From assembly GCF_022179525.1 (NCBI RefSeq), contig NZ_BPQX01000014.1:124001-188000 (forward strand): DNA of 64,000 bases. Reading direction: 5' to 3'. The position numbers and the translations under genes are program-made. The notes below the pieces were generated by a model that saw only the letters and a list, made by a program, of their open reading frames with translations, had not been told where the DNA came from and made no database searches. This DNA is from Methylobacterium persicinum (GTDB taxonomy: Bacteria > Pseudomonadota > Alphaproteobacteria > Rhizobiales > Beijerinckiaceae). Shown in pieces: positions 1 to 9,133 of this stretch (position 1 is its first letter; each line of letters starts with the position of its first letter).

Positions 1-323
1 TAATAGAACCGCGCCGCCAGCGAACCGGATAGGAGCGTCTCGCAGCCCTTCGGCTTCAGTTCCCACCAACCCTCGGTGACCCAGCCCTGGGTGTCCCGGT
101 AGCCCAGGGACACCCCGACCTTGCTCTCTGTCTGGTTGCAAAGCCGGAGGTCGGCCTTGGCCGGTCCCGCGCACAGGATCATGGCGGCCAGCAGCCCGGC
201 CTGTCCCAGCCCCGCCTTCGTCCTGAACCGCCCACGCGTCAGCGACGGCCCCGACGGATGGCACCGGGAGGCACGGCGATCCCGCGAGCCCCCGTCCGTC
301 GCGCCGTCGGGGTCCCACGGCAT
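1..323 (-). CDS. DUF1036 family secreted/membrane protein (partial, C-terminus outside window)
   Basis: The minus strand reads through the window edge without a stop. After a positively charged segment and a hydrophobic stretch ending in CAGPAKA there is a short DUF1036-type start: LCNQTESKVGVSLGY, then GWVTEGWW and KPKGCETL. This is the usual DUF1036 pattern of Cys, Asn and Gly-Trp-Trp residues. The function of the family is unknown; members are small exported proteins. The ATG at 323 is the longest plausible start; an internal ATG at 182 would leave almost no signal sequence, and a GTG or CTG start between them is possible. It begins 38 bases after the glycerate kinase stop on the same strand, so co-transcription is possible. 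Confidence 0.7.
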   Translation of the reverse strand, partial: MPWDPDGATDGGSRDRRASRCHPSGPSLTRGRFRTKAGLGQAGLLAAMILCAGPAKADLRLCNQTESKVGVSLGYRDTQGWVTEGWWELKPKGCETLLSGSLAARFY

Positions 324-360
324 GGGGGTGGGGACGGCAGGCGACCGGCGCCGCGAGCCC

Positions 361-1680
361 TCAGCCGACGAGAATGATGCGGCAGTCGTTGACATTCGTG
401 CAGGTGGGGCCGGGATTCACCAGATCGCCGAGGGCGGCGAAGAACGGGGTGGAGTCGTTCTGGTCGAGCATCGCGGCCGGATCGAGGCCGGCCGCGCGGG
501 CCCGTGCCAAGGTCGTCGGGTCGATCAGGCCCCCGGCCGGGTCGGTGGCGAGGCCACGGCCGCCGTCGGTGCCGTCCGTGTCGGCGCTGATGCCGCTGAT
601 GCCGGGCATGCCGTCGAGGGCGATGGCCAGCGCCAGAGCGTATTCCTGGTTGGGGCCGCCATGGCCCTCACCGCGGATCGTCACCGTCAGCTCGCCGCCT
701 GAGATCAGGGCGACGCGCCGCCCGGCCTCGCGGTAGCGCTTGGCCTCCACCGCGTGCTCGGCGGCGATGACCCGGGCCTCGCCCTCGAGATCGGAGCCGA
801 GCATCACCACCTCGTAACCCGCCGCCCGCGCCGCCGCGGCGGCGGCGTCGAGGGCGTCCTGGGGCCGCGCGATGATGCGGTAGGAGGCATTGGCGAAGAT
901 CGGATCGCCGGGCTTGGGCGACTCGTTGTCCGGGTCGTTCAGGAGCCGCTGGGCCGCCTCCGGCAGGGGAATGTTCCGCCGCTGGCAGATCTCCCGGGCG
1001 TCGGCCAGGGTCGAGGGGTCCGGCACGGTGGGGCCGGAGGCGATCACCGCCGGATCGTCGAACGGGACGTCCGAGATCGCCAGGGTCAGGACCGAACGGG
1101 CGTTGCGGGCGGCGCGGGCGAGGCGCCCGCCCTTGATCCGGGAGATGTGCTTGCGCACCGTGTTGAACTCGCCGATCGGCGCGCCGGAGCGGAGGATCGC
1201 CCGGGTGATGCCCTGCTTTTCGGGGAGCGTCAGGTCGCCCGCCGGGGCGATCCAGTTGGCCGATCCGCCGCCGGAGAGGAGCACCAGCACCTCGTCCTCC
1301 GGCCCGGCGGCCGCGGCGAGGCGGAGCACCTCCTCCGTGGCGTCGATGCCCGCCTGATCCGGCACCGGATGCCCGGCCTCGACCATGCGGATGCCCGGCG
1401 CCTCCTGCCCATAGCCATGACGGGCGACGGCCAGGCCGACGATGCGGTCATCCCCTAGCCCGTGCTCCTGACGGTAGAAGCGGCTCGCCACGGCGCTCAT
1501 GCTGCCGGCGGCCTTGCCGGCGGCGAGGATGATCAGCCGTCCGGGGCTCGGCGGCGGCAGGTGTGCGGGCAGGCACAGGTCCGGATGGGCAGCGCGGATC
1601 GCCGCCGTCAGGAAGGCGTCGAGATGGGCGCGCTGCGCCTGCACGTCGGCGGCGTTGGATGAGGTTGCGGTCTCGGACAT
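361..1680 (-). CDS. gckA: glycerate 2-kinase (MOFRL/DUF4147 family)
   Basis: A 439-residue protein of the GckA/TtuD family, which phosphorylates D-glycerate using ATP. In serine-cycle methylotrophs this enzyme carries the cycle from glycerate to phosphoglycerate. The N-terminal domain shows the glycine-rich AAGKAAGSM segment and a LLSGGGSANW motif near residue 140. The C-terminal MOFRL domain shows SGGELTVTIRGEGHGGPNQE followed by SADTDGTDG, both typical. The start was set at the ATG at 1680 (MSETATSS); the open frame extends further upstream but that part is Arg/Pro-rich and non-conserved in character. The symbol gckA assumes the methylotrophic role; in non-methylotrophs the same protein is called TtuD. 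Confidence 0.9.
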   Translation of the reverse strand: MSETATSSNAADVQAQRAHLDAFLTAAIRAAHPDLCLPAHLPPPSPGRLIILAAGKAAGSMSAVASRFYRQEHGLGDDRIVGLAVARHGYGQEAPGIRMVEAGHPVPDQAGIDATEEVLRLAAAAGPEDEVLVLLSGGGSANWIAPAGDLTLPEKQGITRAILRSGAPIGEFNTVRKHISRIKGGRLARAARNARSVLTLAISDVPFDDPAVIASGPTVPDPSTLADAREICQRRNIPLPEAAQRLLNDPDNESPKPGDPIFANASYRIIARPQDALDAAAAAARAAGYEVVMLGSDLEGEARVIAAEHAVEAKRYREAGRRVALISGGELTVTIRGEGHGGPNQEYALALAIALDGMPGISGISADTDGTDGGRGLATDPAGGLIDPTTLARARAAGLDPAAMLDQNDSTPFFAALGDLVNPGPTCTNVNDCRIILVG

Positions 1681-1928
1681 GGCGTAAAACGGGCTCCCTC
1701 GGCGCCCTGTCCCCGGGGGATGGCGCGCAGTTCTTGTTCGCCTGAGCCCTCCCGCGGGGGGAGGCGCTCGAACCGGCCGTGCGCTCCCCGCCCCTGCCGG
1801 AGCGGCGGGCCCGTTCCTTGCCGTGAGCGCACGATCCTTGATAGGTGCTGTGCCCGAGCCGCCGCGCGACGGCAAGCGTGCCGTCCGTGCTATCCGCCCC
1901 CTTCCGCCCCCGGCAGCGAGTTTTGCGT

Positions 1929-2726
1929 GTGATCCGCCAGGTGCCTCACCGAGAGCCCCAACAAGAGCCCCCGCTGGAGCCTGACGCGCCCCGACATCCT
2001 TGCGAGGTCATCCCCGGCGACCCCGCGCGGGGTCTCGTTCTCGCCTGCGATCACGCGTCGAACTTCGTCCCGGCCGATATCGACCTGGGGCTGCCCCAGG
2101 CGGAGTTCGCCCGGCACATCGCCTACGACATCGGTGCCGCGGGGGTGACGCGGTTGCTGGCACGGGCCCTGGACGTGCCGGCCGTGCTCACGAACTTTTC
2201 CCGCCTGATCATCGACCCGAATCGGGGCCGGGCCGATCCGACCCTGGTGATGCGCCTGTCGGACGGTGCCGTGGTGCCCGGCAATGCCCGGATCGACGAG
2301 GCCGGCAAGGCCGCGAGGATCGCCCGGTTCTACGATCCGTTCGACGAAGGCATCGCGCAGGCCCTGGCGGCTGCGGAGTCGGCCGGGCGGGTGCCGGCCC
2401 TTGTGACGATCCATAGCTTCACACCCTACTGGCGCGGTGTGCCCCGTCCCTGGCACGTGGGCATCCTCTACGACCGGGACGAGCGCCTGGCCCGGCGCCT
2501 GATCGAGGCCCTCGCCGCAGACCCGGCGGGCCTCGTGGTGGGCGACAACGACCCCTACGGCGGCGGCCTGCCGGGCGATACGATCGACCGCCACGCCACG
2601 GTGCGAGGCCTGCCCAACGCCCTCATCGAGATCCGTCAGGATCTCATCGCGGGGGAGGACGACCAGCGCGAATGGGCAGACCGGTTTGCCCGGATCCTGT
2701 CGCCCCTGATGGAGCGGCCCCTGTAA
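1929..2726 (+). CDS. N-formylglutamate amidohydrolase family protein
   Basis: A 265-residue FGase-family protein. Family landmarks are visible: LACDHASNFVP near the N-terminus, the AYDIGA segment, NFSRLIIDPNR, VTIHSFTP, the GDNDPYGG loop, and a C-terminal LIEIRQDLI. The conserved His, Asp and Glu residues fit a metal-dependent amidohydrolase. The name comes from HutG, but many members, including single-gene examples outside a histidine cluster such as this one, have no proven substrate. The start is the GTG at 1929 because the frame upstream is Arg/Pro-rich. It is divergent from the glycerate kinase gene, with about 250 bases between them. Confidence 0.85.
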   Translation: MIRQVPHREPQQEPPLEPDAPRHPCEVIPGDPARGLVLACDHASNFVPADIDLGLPQAEFARHIAYDIGAAGVTRLLARALDVPAVLTNFSRLIIDPNRGRADPTLVMRLSDGAVVPGNARIDEAGKAARIARFYDPFDEGIAQALAAAESAGRVPALVTIHSFTPYWRGVPRPWHVGILYDRDERLARRLIEALAADPAGLVVGDNDPYGGGLPGDTIDRHATVRGLPNALIEIRQDLIAGEDDQREWADRFARILSPLMERPL

Positions 2727-2849
2727 TTTCCGGATCACGGGCGGCGCTCTATCTCCTCGTCTCGACCCCATTTTCTTGAGCCGAACCGGCCTCCGTCCCG
2801 ACGGAGAATGCTCCGGCTCCCTGAAACCCGATACGGAAGGACGAGATCT

Positions 2850-3155
2850 ATGGCCGAGATCGATCCCGCGACCCGGATAGAACTCGAGGCGGCGGTGTTC
2901 CGGCGGCTCGTGGCGCACCTCCGCACCCGCTCCGACGTGCAGAATATCGACCTGATGAACCTCGCCGGCTTCTGCCGGAACTGCCTCTCCAACTGGCTGA
3001 AGGATGCCGCCGAGGAAAAGGGCCTCCCCATGTCCCGGGACGAGAGTCGCGAGGAGGTCTACGGCATGCCCTACGAGACTTGGAAGGAACGCCACCAGAC
3101 CGAGGCGACGCCCGCGCAGCAGGCCGGGTTCGCAGGCCGGACCGAGGGGCATTGA
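2850..3155 (+). CDS. DUF1244 family protein
   Basis: A 101-residue soluble protein. The segment RSDVQNIDLMNLAGFCRNCLSNWL is the hallmark of DUF1244, with a Cys-x2-Cys pair. The protein then shows a charged stretch and YGMPYETWKE. The family is widespread in proteobacteria and has no assigned function. The ATG at 2850 was chosen since family members begin shortly before the conserved helix. It lies 90 bases before the GapR-family gene, on the same strand. Confidence 0.85.
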   Translation: MAEIDPATRIELEAAVFRRLVAHLRTRSDVQNIDLMNLAGFCRNCLSNWLKDAAEEKGLPMSRDESREEVYGMPYETWKERHQTEATPAQQAGFAGRTEGH

Positions 3156-3244
3156 TCGGGACTCGCGGTATAAGTTTCCGGTAAGCTTGACCGCTTAACC
3201 AACCCTTCCAGGACGCCCCTCGGGGCGCACAACCGGAGACTCCC

Positions 3245-3538
3245 ATGAACGCGCATTCGATGCCCCACGCAGGCACGCCGACCGCCGGCGACGTCTCCTC
3301 CGCGGAGGGCGTGGCCGCCGACGAACTGAAGCAGTTCATCGAGCGGCTGGAGCGCTTGGAGGAGGAGAAGGCCGGCATCATGGGCGACATCAAGGAGGTG
3401 TTCGCCGAACTGAAGGGCCGCGGCTTCGACGCGAAGGCCGTCCGCACCATCCTGCGCATCCGCAAGCAGGATCACAGCGAGCGCCAGGAGCAGGAAGCGA
3501 TCCTCGAATTGTACCTCCAGGCCCTCGGCATGGCGTAG
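3245..3538 (+). CDS. GapR-family nucleoid protein (DUF2312)
   Basis: A 97-residue protein matching the DUF2312/GapR family. After a flexible N-terminus of about 25 residues come [20 protein letters not shown], a [20 protein letters not shown] segment and a C-terminal helix, which together are nearly the full family consensus. In Caulobacter, GapR is an alphaproteobacterial nucleoid protein that clamps overtwisted DNA and stimulates topoisomerases. A similar role is inferred here. A purine-rich stretch (GGAGAC) ends four bases before the ATG. Confidence 0.9.
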   Translation: MNAHSMPHAGTPTAGDVSSAEGVAADELKQFIERLERLEEEKAGIMGDIKEVFAELKGRGFDAKAVRTILRIRKQDHSERQEQEAILELYLQALGMA

Positions 3539-4017
3539 GCCGCACCACGGCGGTCCTTCCGCCTGTGCCGCCACCGCGAACGCAATGAAGCGATCCGGGG
3601 ACAAATTGCGACCGGACACGGTCCCCTCCCCCTGGATCGCTCCAGTCGACGGTGATGACGCCCGTCCGCCGATCGTCACCTTTGTCGTCACGTGTGCCGC
3701 GTCGATTTCATCCGCGGCCGATTACACGTTCCCCAGATTTTCTCTGTCCCCGTGAACTTCCCGACGAATGCGTATGTCTCGCGATTTCGCATTAAGACGG
3801 TGCGCGGGGCTTATCGAGACCTTGACGTTACCACGACAAATCCTTCAAAGGTGCGATACCGCACGAGAGATGCCACGGTGAAGGGCATGCCGCGCGGGCA
3901 GCATACCGTGGCGAGAAGGGCCGTCAGGTCCAGGCGCGGCCGGCTGTACGCCCCAAAAATTATCGAGCCGTAACGTCGGTACAGCGCGGGCGCCGTCCCG
4001 GCATGGGAGAGGAAACG
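3539..4017. other. intergenic region before the amino acid transporter
   Basis: No convincing gene is seen. An open frame of 93 codons at 3692-3973 has an irregular basic composition and no recognisable domain. The stretch is lower in GC than its neighbours in its middle part (about 3700-3860) and probably holds the promoter of the downstream binding-protein gene. No operator could be identified with confidence. Confidence 0.5.
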
Positions 4018-5250
4018 ATGACCGTGACCAAACGCGCCCTCGTCGGCGCGCTGCTCTGCGCGACTGCCCTCGGCGTCGCCCCGTTCCGCATCACCCCCGC
4101 CTTCGCCGCCGACGCGATCAAGATCGGCCTCACCGGCCCCTATACCGGCGGCTCGTCCTCGATGGGCGTGTCCATGCGCGACGGCGCCAAGCTCGCCGCC
4201 GCCGAGATCAACAAGAACGGTGGAGTCCTCGGCCGGCAGATCCAGCTGGTCGAGCGTGACGACGAGGCCAAGAACGAGGTCGGCGCCCAGGTGGCGCAGG
4301 AACTCATCAACAAGGAGAAGGTCGTCGCCACCGTCGGGTTCATCAATACCGGCGTGGCGCTGGCCGCCCAGCGCTTCTACCAGGAAGCCGAGATCCCGGT
4401 GTTCAACAACGTCGCCACCGGCACGATCATCACCGAGCAGTTCAAGGCACCGGATTACGACAACAACTACGTCTTCCGGAACTCGGCCTACGACACGCTT
4501 CAGGCCGGCATGATGGTCGACGAGGCCCTGCGCGAGGGCCACAAGAAGATCGCCGTTCTTGCCGACTCGACCAATTACGGCCAGCTCGGCCGGGAGGATA
4601 TCGAGAAGCAGCTCGCCGCCAAGAAGATGAAGGCAGTGGCCGTCGAGAAGTTCAACATCAAGGACGTCGACATGACGGCCCAGCTTCTGAAGGCCAAGGA
4701 GGCTGGGGCCGAGGTGATCCTCGCCTACGGCATCGGCCCGGAGCTGGCACAGATCACCAACGGCATGGCGAAGCTCGGCTGGAAGGTGCCGATGATCGCC
4801 TCGTGGCCGGCTTCGATGCAGAGCTTCATCGATATCGCCGGCACCAACGGCAACGGCGTGATCATGCCGCAGACCTTCATCGAGGATAAGACCGTGCAGA
4901 AGCGCGCCGCCTTCCTCGACGATTATTACAAGACCTACGGTGTGACGAAGATCCCGACCCCCGTGGCGGGCGCACAGGGCTACGATTCGATCTATTTGAT
5001 CGCCGCCGCGATCAAGCAGGCCGGCTCCACCGACGGGCCGAAGATCCGCGAAGCCTTGGAGAACCTGAACACCAAGGTCGAGGGCGTGGTGACGACCTAC
5101 GACCACCCGTTCACCGGCAAGGACCACAACGCGATCTCCCGCAACATGGTCGTGTTCGGCAAGGTGCAGGACGGCAAGATCGTCTACGCCAACCCGGAGG
5201 ACGCCAAGAACGCCGGCACCGTCCGCGTGAAGGAAAAGTCCTCGAACTAG
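4018..5250 (+). CDS. branched-chain amino acid type ABC transporter, periplasmic binding protein
   Basis: A 410-residue protein with a signal peptide (TKRALVGALLCATALG to AFAADAIK) and a type I periplasmic-binding fold. Landmarks are KIGLTGPYTGGSSSMG, AAAEINKNGGVLG and a long C-terminal domain with ARG-type turns. It should capture a branched-chain amino acid, amide or related ligand for the permease encoded downstream. The start at 4018 is preceded by GAGAGGAAACG, a good ribosome binding site; an ATG 15 bases upstream would overlap this site. A strong hairpin and a palindromic repeat separate it from the permease genes. The ligand cannot be told from sequence. Confidence 0.92.
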   Translation: MTVTKRALVGALLCATALGVAPFRITPAFAADAIKIGLTGPYTGGSSSMGVSMRDGAKLAAAEINKNGGVLGRQIQLVERDDEAKNEVGAQVAQELINKEKVVATVGFINTGVALAAQRFYQEAEIPVFNNVATGTIITEQFKAPDYDNNYVFRNSAYDTLQAGMMVDEALREGHKKIAVLADSTNYGQLGREDIEKQLAAKKMKAVAVEKFNIKDVDMTAQLLKAKEAGAEVILAYGIGPELAQITNGMAKLGWKVPMIASWPASMQSFIDIAGTNGNGVIMPQTFIEDKTVQKRAAFLDDYYKTYGVTKIPTPVAGAQGYDSIYLIAAAIKQAGSTDGPKIREALENLNTKVEGVVTTYDHPFTGKDHNAISRNMVVFGKVQDGKIVYANPEDAKNAGTVRVKEKSSN

Positions 5251-5261
5251 CCGAGGGACTT

Positions 5262-5290
5262 GGCGCCCCGGGGGATGAGCCCGGGGCGCC
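5262..5290 (+). terminator. strong hairpin between binding-protein and permease genes
   Basis: Perfect 11-bp inverted repeat GGCGCCCCGGG / CCCGGGGCGCC with a 7-base loop, starting 11 bases after the binding-protein stop. There is no T tract. Such hairpins after a binding-protein gene often limit read-through or protect the upstream mRNA, giving more binding protein than permease. Confidence 0.6.
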
Positions 5291-5301
5291 GCGAACCCGC
5301 T

Positions 5302-5395
5302 CCGTCATCGCGAGCGCAGCGAAGCAATCCAGGGACACGCCTTTTGCGGAAACGGCCCGCGACCCTGGTTTGCTTCGCTGCGCTCGCAATGACGG
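5302..5395. repeat. 94-bp palindromic repeat, copy 1
   Basis: Arms begin CCGTCATCGCGAGCGCAGCG and end CGCTGCGCTCGCAATGACGG, almost perfect complements of about 32 bases flanking a middle of about 30. The same element recurs at 9134, 12076, 24012 and 43667 in this window. Confidence 0.85.
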
Positions 5396-5477
5396 TGGAG
5401 ATGGAGGGGCGGATGGGAGGCTTCCCGCTTGGCCCTCGACGACCGACCGCCGCGATGAACCGTAACCCAGGCCGGCC

Positions 5478-6350
5478 ATGACCATCTTCCTGCAACTCGT
5501 GTCGTCTGGCGTCGCGGTCGGCATGATCTACGCCGCCATCGCCTTCGGCTACCAATTGACCTTCGCCACGTCGAAGACCCTGAACTTCGGGCAGGGCGAA
5601 GCGCTGGCGGTGGGCGCGCTGTTCGGGCTCACCCTGGTGCCGTTTACCGGCTACTGGCTGATGATCCCCCTGGTCCTCGTCTTCGGCTTCGGCCTCGGCG
5701 CCGTCGTCGAACGGCTGGCGGTGCGGCCGGCGATCGCGATCAAGTCCGAGTACGGATGGATCATGGCCACCATCGCGCTGGGCATCATCTTCCGCAATCT
5801 TGCCGAAAACATCTGGGGCCGGGACGATCTTCCGTTCCCGTCGCCCCTTCCGGATGTGCCCTACGAGATCGGCGGCGTCCGCATCCTCCCGATGGAGATG
5901 CTGATCGTGGCCGGCGCCCTGCTGATGATGCTCGCCGTCGAGATCTTCAACCGCAAGTCGATCTGGGGGAAGGCGGTCGTGGCCACCTCCAACGATATCG
6001 ATGCGGCCGGGCTGATGGGCATCAACACCAAGCGGGTCATCACCCTCTCCTACTCGATCAGTGCCATGACGGCGGCCTTCGCGGGCGTGCTCGTGGCCCC
6101 CGTCACCCTCACCGGCGCGACGATGGGCTCGGTGCTGGCGCTGAAGGCCTTCGCCGTGGCGATCATCGGCGGCCTCGAATCCGGCCTCGGCGTCATCGTC
6201 GGCGGCCTGATCCTCGGCGTCGCCGAGACGCTGACCGGCTTCTACATCTCGACCGGCTACAAGGATGTGCCGGGCCTGATCCTCCTCCTGGTCGTGCTGT
6301 CGATCCGCCCGGTCGGGCTGTTCGGCAAGGCCGTCATCAAGAAGGTCTGA
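5478..6350 (+). CDS. livH: branched-chain amino acid ABC transporter permease LivH
   Basis: A 290-residue inner-membrane permease with about eight hydrophobic segments. Typical LivH features are GVAVGMIYAAIAFGYQLTF at the N-terminus, the TLNFGQGE motif near residue 40 (the usual family form is LNFA-G-), and the GAVVE segment followed by the coupling region GIIFRNLAENIWG. It ends with a Lys-rich tail. The next gene starts 6 bases after its stop, so the four permease and ATPase domains are clearly one operon. Confidence 0.93.
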   Translation: MTIFLQLVSSGVAVGMIYAAIAFGYQLTFATSKTLNFGQGEALAVGALFGLTLVPFTGYWLMIPLVLVFGFGLGAVVERLAVRPAIAIKSEYGWIMATIALGIIFRNLAENIWGRDDLPFPSPLPDVPYEIGGVRILPMEMLIVAGALLMMLAVEIFNRKSIWGKAVVATSNDIDAAGLMGINTKRVITLSYSISAMTAAFAGVLVAPVTLTGATMGSVLALKAFAVAIIGGLESGLGVIVGGLILGVAETLTGFYISTGYKDVPGLILLLVVLSIRPVGLFGKAVIKKV

Positions 6351-6355
6351 CCGCC

Positions 6356-8410
6356 ATGGCGAATTCCGCCCTCGCGCCGGCGGCCGAACCCGCGGCCGCC
6401 CCGTCCATGAGCCGCGGCATCGGCTGGGTCGGCGGGCTGCTGCTGGTCGCCTTCCTCGCGGGTTTCCCGCACGTCATCACGAGCACTTACTACGTGCACC
6501 TTATGATCGTGATCGCAATCTACGCGATACTGATCCTCGGGCTCGATATCGTCGTCGGCTACACGGGCCAAGTCTCCCTCGGCCATGCCGGATTGTTCGG
6601 CATCGGCGCCTACGCGGCGGCGGCCCTGTTCTTCCACTTCAAGATCGGCATCTGGCTCGGCCTCCTGGCCGGGATCGGGCTCACCGCCGCCTTCGGGGCG
6701 ATCCTGGCGGTGCCGGCGCTGCGGGTGAGCGGCCCGTACCTCGCCATGGTGACGCTGGCCTTCGGCACGATCATCCAGATCTTCATCAACGAACTGACGC
6801 CGATCACCAACGGCCCGCTCGGCATCACGCTGCCCCCGGTGCGCGTCCTCGATTTCTCGCTGATCGGAATGCAGGCGCCCTGGGGGGCGGCCGGGCGCAA
6901 GCTCGAATTCTACTACCTCGTCTGCGCCTGCCTCCTCGTCACCATCGTGCTCGTGAACCGGGTGGTCCGCTCGCCCTTCGGCCGGGCCTTTGAGGCGCTA
7001 CGCGACTCGCCCATCGCCTGCGATTGCATGGGCGTCTCGGTCTACCGCTACAAGGTCTATGCCTTCGTGGTCTCGGCGGGCCTCGCCGGGCTGGCGGGCG
7101 CCCTGTTCGCGTGGTCCGAGCGGTATGTTTCGCCCAACACCTACAGCTTCGAATTGACGGTGCTGTTCCTGCTCGCCGTGACCATGGGCGGGCGCAAGTC
7201 CCGCTCCGGGCCGCTGATCGGCTCGGTGATCATCGTGATGATGCCGAACATCCTCGCCGATATCAGCCTCGTGCGGATCATGGCGGGGATCATCGCCGCG
7301 GCGGCGCTGATCGTGGGCGCGCAGGCGTTCCTGCGCAAGCGTGACAACCGCTACGCGATCCTGATCCCGGTGGCGCTCTGCATCCTGTTCTTCCCGGCCA
7401 CGATGCTGATGGAATCGGTCACCGATTTCCGCCTGACGGTGTTCGGGCTGCTGATCCTGTTCGTGGTCTATTACCTGCCGGACGGCATCGTCGGCTTCCT
7501 GCGGCAGATGATCCCCGCACTCCGCCCGGCCCACACGGCGGAGGGGCGCAGCGTCTCGGCCGAGGGCTCGGCGCTGATCGCCCAGCGGGGCGATGCCGGG
7601 GCCGACGCCCTTCTCAAGGTCGAGCAGGCGCTGATGCAGTTCGGCGGCCTGAAGGCGCTGGCCGGGGTGGACCTGACGGTGAAGCCCAGCACGATCCACG
7701 GCCTCATCGGCCCGAACGGCTCGGGCAAGAGCACGATGATGAACGTGCTGACCGGCATCTACAAACCCACGGCCGGCTCGGTGACCCTCGCCGTCGGTGG
7801 GGGCAAGCGCCTCGACGGGCGCACACCCTCCGAGATCGCCCTGGCGGGCGTCGCAAGGACGTTCCAGAACGTCCAGCTCTTCCGGGAGATGACGGCGCTG
7901 GAGAACGTGCTCGTCGGCCTACACCACACCTTCAAGGGCACGCTGTTCGACGCGATCCTCGGTACCCCCCGCCGCCGCCGGGAGGAGAAGGAGGCCCGGG
8001 CTCGCGCCATGGCGATCCTCGACTTCATGGGGCTCCATACCCTGGCGCAGACCGAGGCGCGCAACCTCCCCTACGGCAAGCAGCGCCTCCTGGAGATCGG
8101 CCGGGCGCTGGCGCTGGACCCGGTGCTCCTCCTCCTCGACGAGCCGGCGGCGGGCCTCACGGCGCCGGACATCGCCGACCTCGTGGCGATCATCCGCAAG
8201 ATCCGCGACGCCGGCATCACCGTCATCTTGATCGAGCACCACATGGACGTGGTCATGGGCCTGTGCGACCGGGTCAGTGTCCTCGATTTCGGCCACAAGA
8301 TCGCCGAGGGTGGCGCCCGCGAGGTGCAGGCGGACCCAAAGGTGATCGAGGCCTATCTCGGCGCCCCCGGCGAAATGGGCGGCACCGCTGCGGAGACCGC
8401 CCATGCTTGA
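6356..8410 (+). CDS. livM-livG: fused LivM permease and LivG ATPase
   Basis: A single 684-residue chain. Residues 30-390 form a LivM-type permease, with LDIVVGYTGQVSLGHAGLFGIGAYAAA and CMGVSVYRYKVYAFVVSA visible as separate conserved parts. After a linker of about 25 residues, residues 420-684 form a LivG-type ATPase: Walker A GPNGSGKS, Q-loop at RTFQNVQLF, signature region LPYGKQRLLEIGRAL, Walker B LLLLDEPAAGL, and switch His in LIEHHMDVV. The signature is YGKQR rather than the classical LSGGQ, as is normal in LivG. Fused forms are known in several alphaproteobacteria. It overlaps livF by 8 bases. Confidence 0.93.
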   Translation: MANSALAPAAEPAAAPSMSRGIGWVGGLLLVAFLAGFPHVITSTYYVHLMIVIAIYAILILGLDIVVGYTGQVSLGHAGLFGIGAYAAAALFFHFKIGIWLGLLAGIGLTAAFGAILAVPALRVSGPYLAMVTLAFGTIIQIFINELTPITNGPLGITLPPVRVLDFSLIGMQAPWGAAGRKLEFYYLVCACLLVTIVLVNRVVRSPFGRAFEALRDSPIACDCMGVSVYRYKVYAFVVSAGLAGLAGALFAWSERYVSPNTYSFELTVLFLLAVTMGGRKSRSGPLIGSVIIVMMPNILADISLVRIMAGIIAAAALIVGAQAFLRKRDNRYAILIPVALCILFFPATMLMESVTDFRLTVFGLLILFVVYYLPDGIVGFLRQMIPALRPAHTAEGRSVSAEGSALIAQRGDAGADALLKVEQALMQFGGLKALAGVDLTVKPSTIHGLIGPNGSGKSTMMNVLTGIYKPTAGSVTLAVGGGKRLDGRTPSEIALAGVARTFQNVQLFREMTALENVLVGLHHTFKGTLFDAILGTPRRRREEKEARARAMAILDFMGLHTLAQTEARNLPYGKQRLLEIGRALALDPVLLLLDEPAAGLTAPDIADLVAIIRKIRDAGITVILIEHHMDVVMGLCDRVSVLDFGHKIAEGGAREVQADPKVIEAYLGAPGEMGGTAAETAHA

Positions 8411-9122
8411 GGTCCAGGGTCTCCATGCCGGCTACGGCCTCGTCGAGGTGCTGCACGGCCTGACCTTCCAGGTGCCCAAGGGTCAGGTGGTCACGCTGAT
8501 CGGCTCCAACGGGGCCGGCAAGACGACGACCATGCGCGCCCTGTCGGGCATGATCCGCCCGCGCTCGGGCACGATCCGCCTGAACGGCAAAGACATCGCC
8601 GGGATGGAAAGCCACGACGTCGCCCGCGAGGGGCTGGCGCATTCCCCCGAGGGTCGGCGCGTGTTTCCGACCCTGTCCGTCGAGGACAACCTGACGCTCG
8701 GCGCCTTCCCGCGCCTCACCGGCTCGCGACCGAAGGGCGACATCGCCGCCGACCGGGACCGGGCCTTCGCCCTGTTCCCGCGCCTGAAGGAGCGCCGCAC
8801 CCAGCTCGCCGGCACCCTCTCGGGCGGTGAGCAGCAGATGCTGGCCATGGGCCGGGCGCTGATGCTGAAACCGGAAATCCTCCTCCTCGACGAGCCCTCC
8901 ATGGGCCTCGCCCCCAAGCTGGTGGAGGAGGTTTTTCGTATCATCCGCCAGTTGAAGGAAGAGAAGGTGACGATGCTGCTGGTCGAGCAGTTCGCCATGG
9001 CGGCGCTGGGCGTGGCCGACCACGCCTATGTGCTCGAGAACGGCCGCATCCGCTTCCAGGGCCCGGCGGCGCAGCTGAAGAACGATCCGGCGGTGAAGGC
9101 CGCCTATCTCGGCGGGCATTGA
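8403..9122 (+). CDS. livF: branched-chain amino acid ABC transporter ATPase LivF
   Basis: A 239-residue ATPase. Walker A GSNGAGKTT, the Q-loop region with SPEGRRVFPTLSVEDNL typical of LivF, the signature LSGGEQQMLAMGRAL, Walker B ILLLDEPSMGLAP and the switch region LLVEQF are all intact. It should pair with the LivG half of the fused protein in one transporter. The start overlaps the upstream gene by 8 bases, which suggests translational coupling. Confidence 0.94.
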   Translation: MLEVQGLHAGYGLVEVLHGLTFQVPKGQVVTLIGSNGAGKTTTMRALSGMIRPRSGTIRLNGKDIAGMESHDVAREGLAHSPEGRRVFPTLSVEDNLTLGAFPRLTGSRPKGDIAADRDRAFALFPRLKERRTQLAGTLSGGEQQMLAMGRALMLKPEILLLDEPSMGLAPKLVEEVFRIIRQLKEEKVTMLLVEQFAMAALGVADHAYVLENGRIRFQGPAAQLKNDPAVKAAYLGGH

Positions 9123-9133
9123 GCCGGGCCTCG

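Noticed and set aside
3692-3973. Open frame of 93 codons upstream of the binding-protein gene
   Set aside because: No domain, no good ribosome binding site, irregular basic composition, and it lies where the promoter is expected.
3811-5127. Open frame of 438 codons on the minus strand across the binding-protein gene
   Set aside because: Antisense of a clear periplasmic binding protein; no domain and no conserved start.
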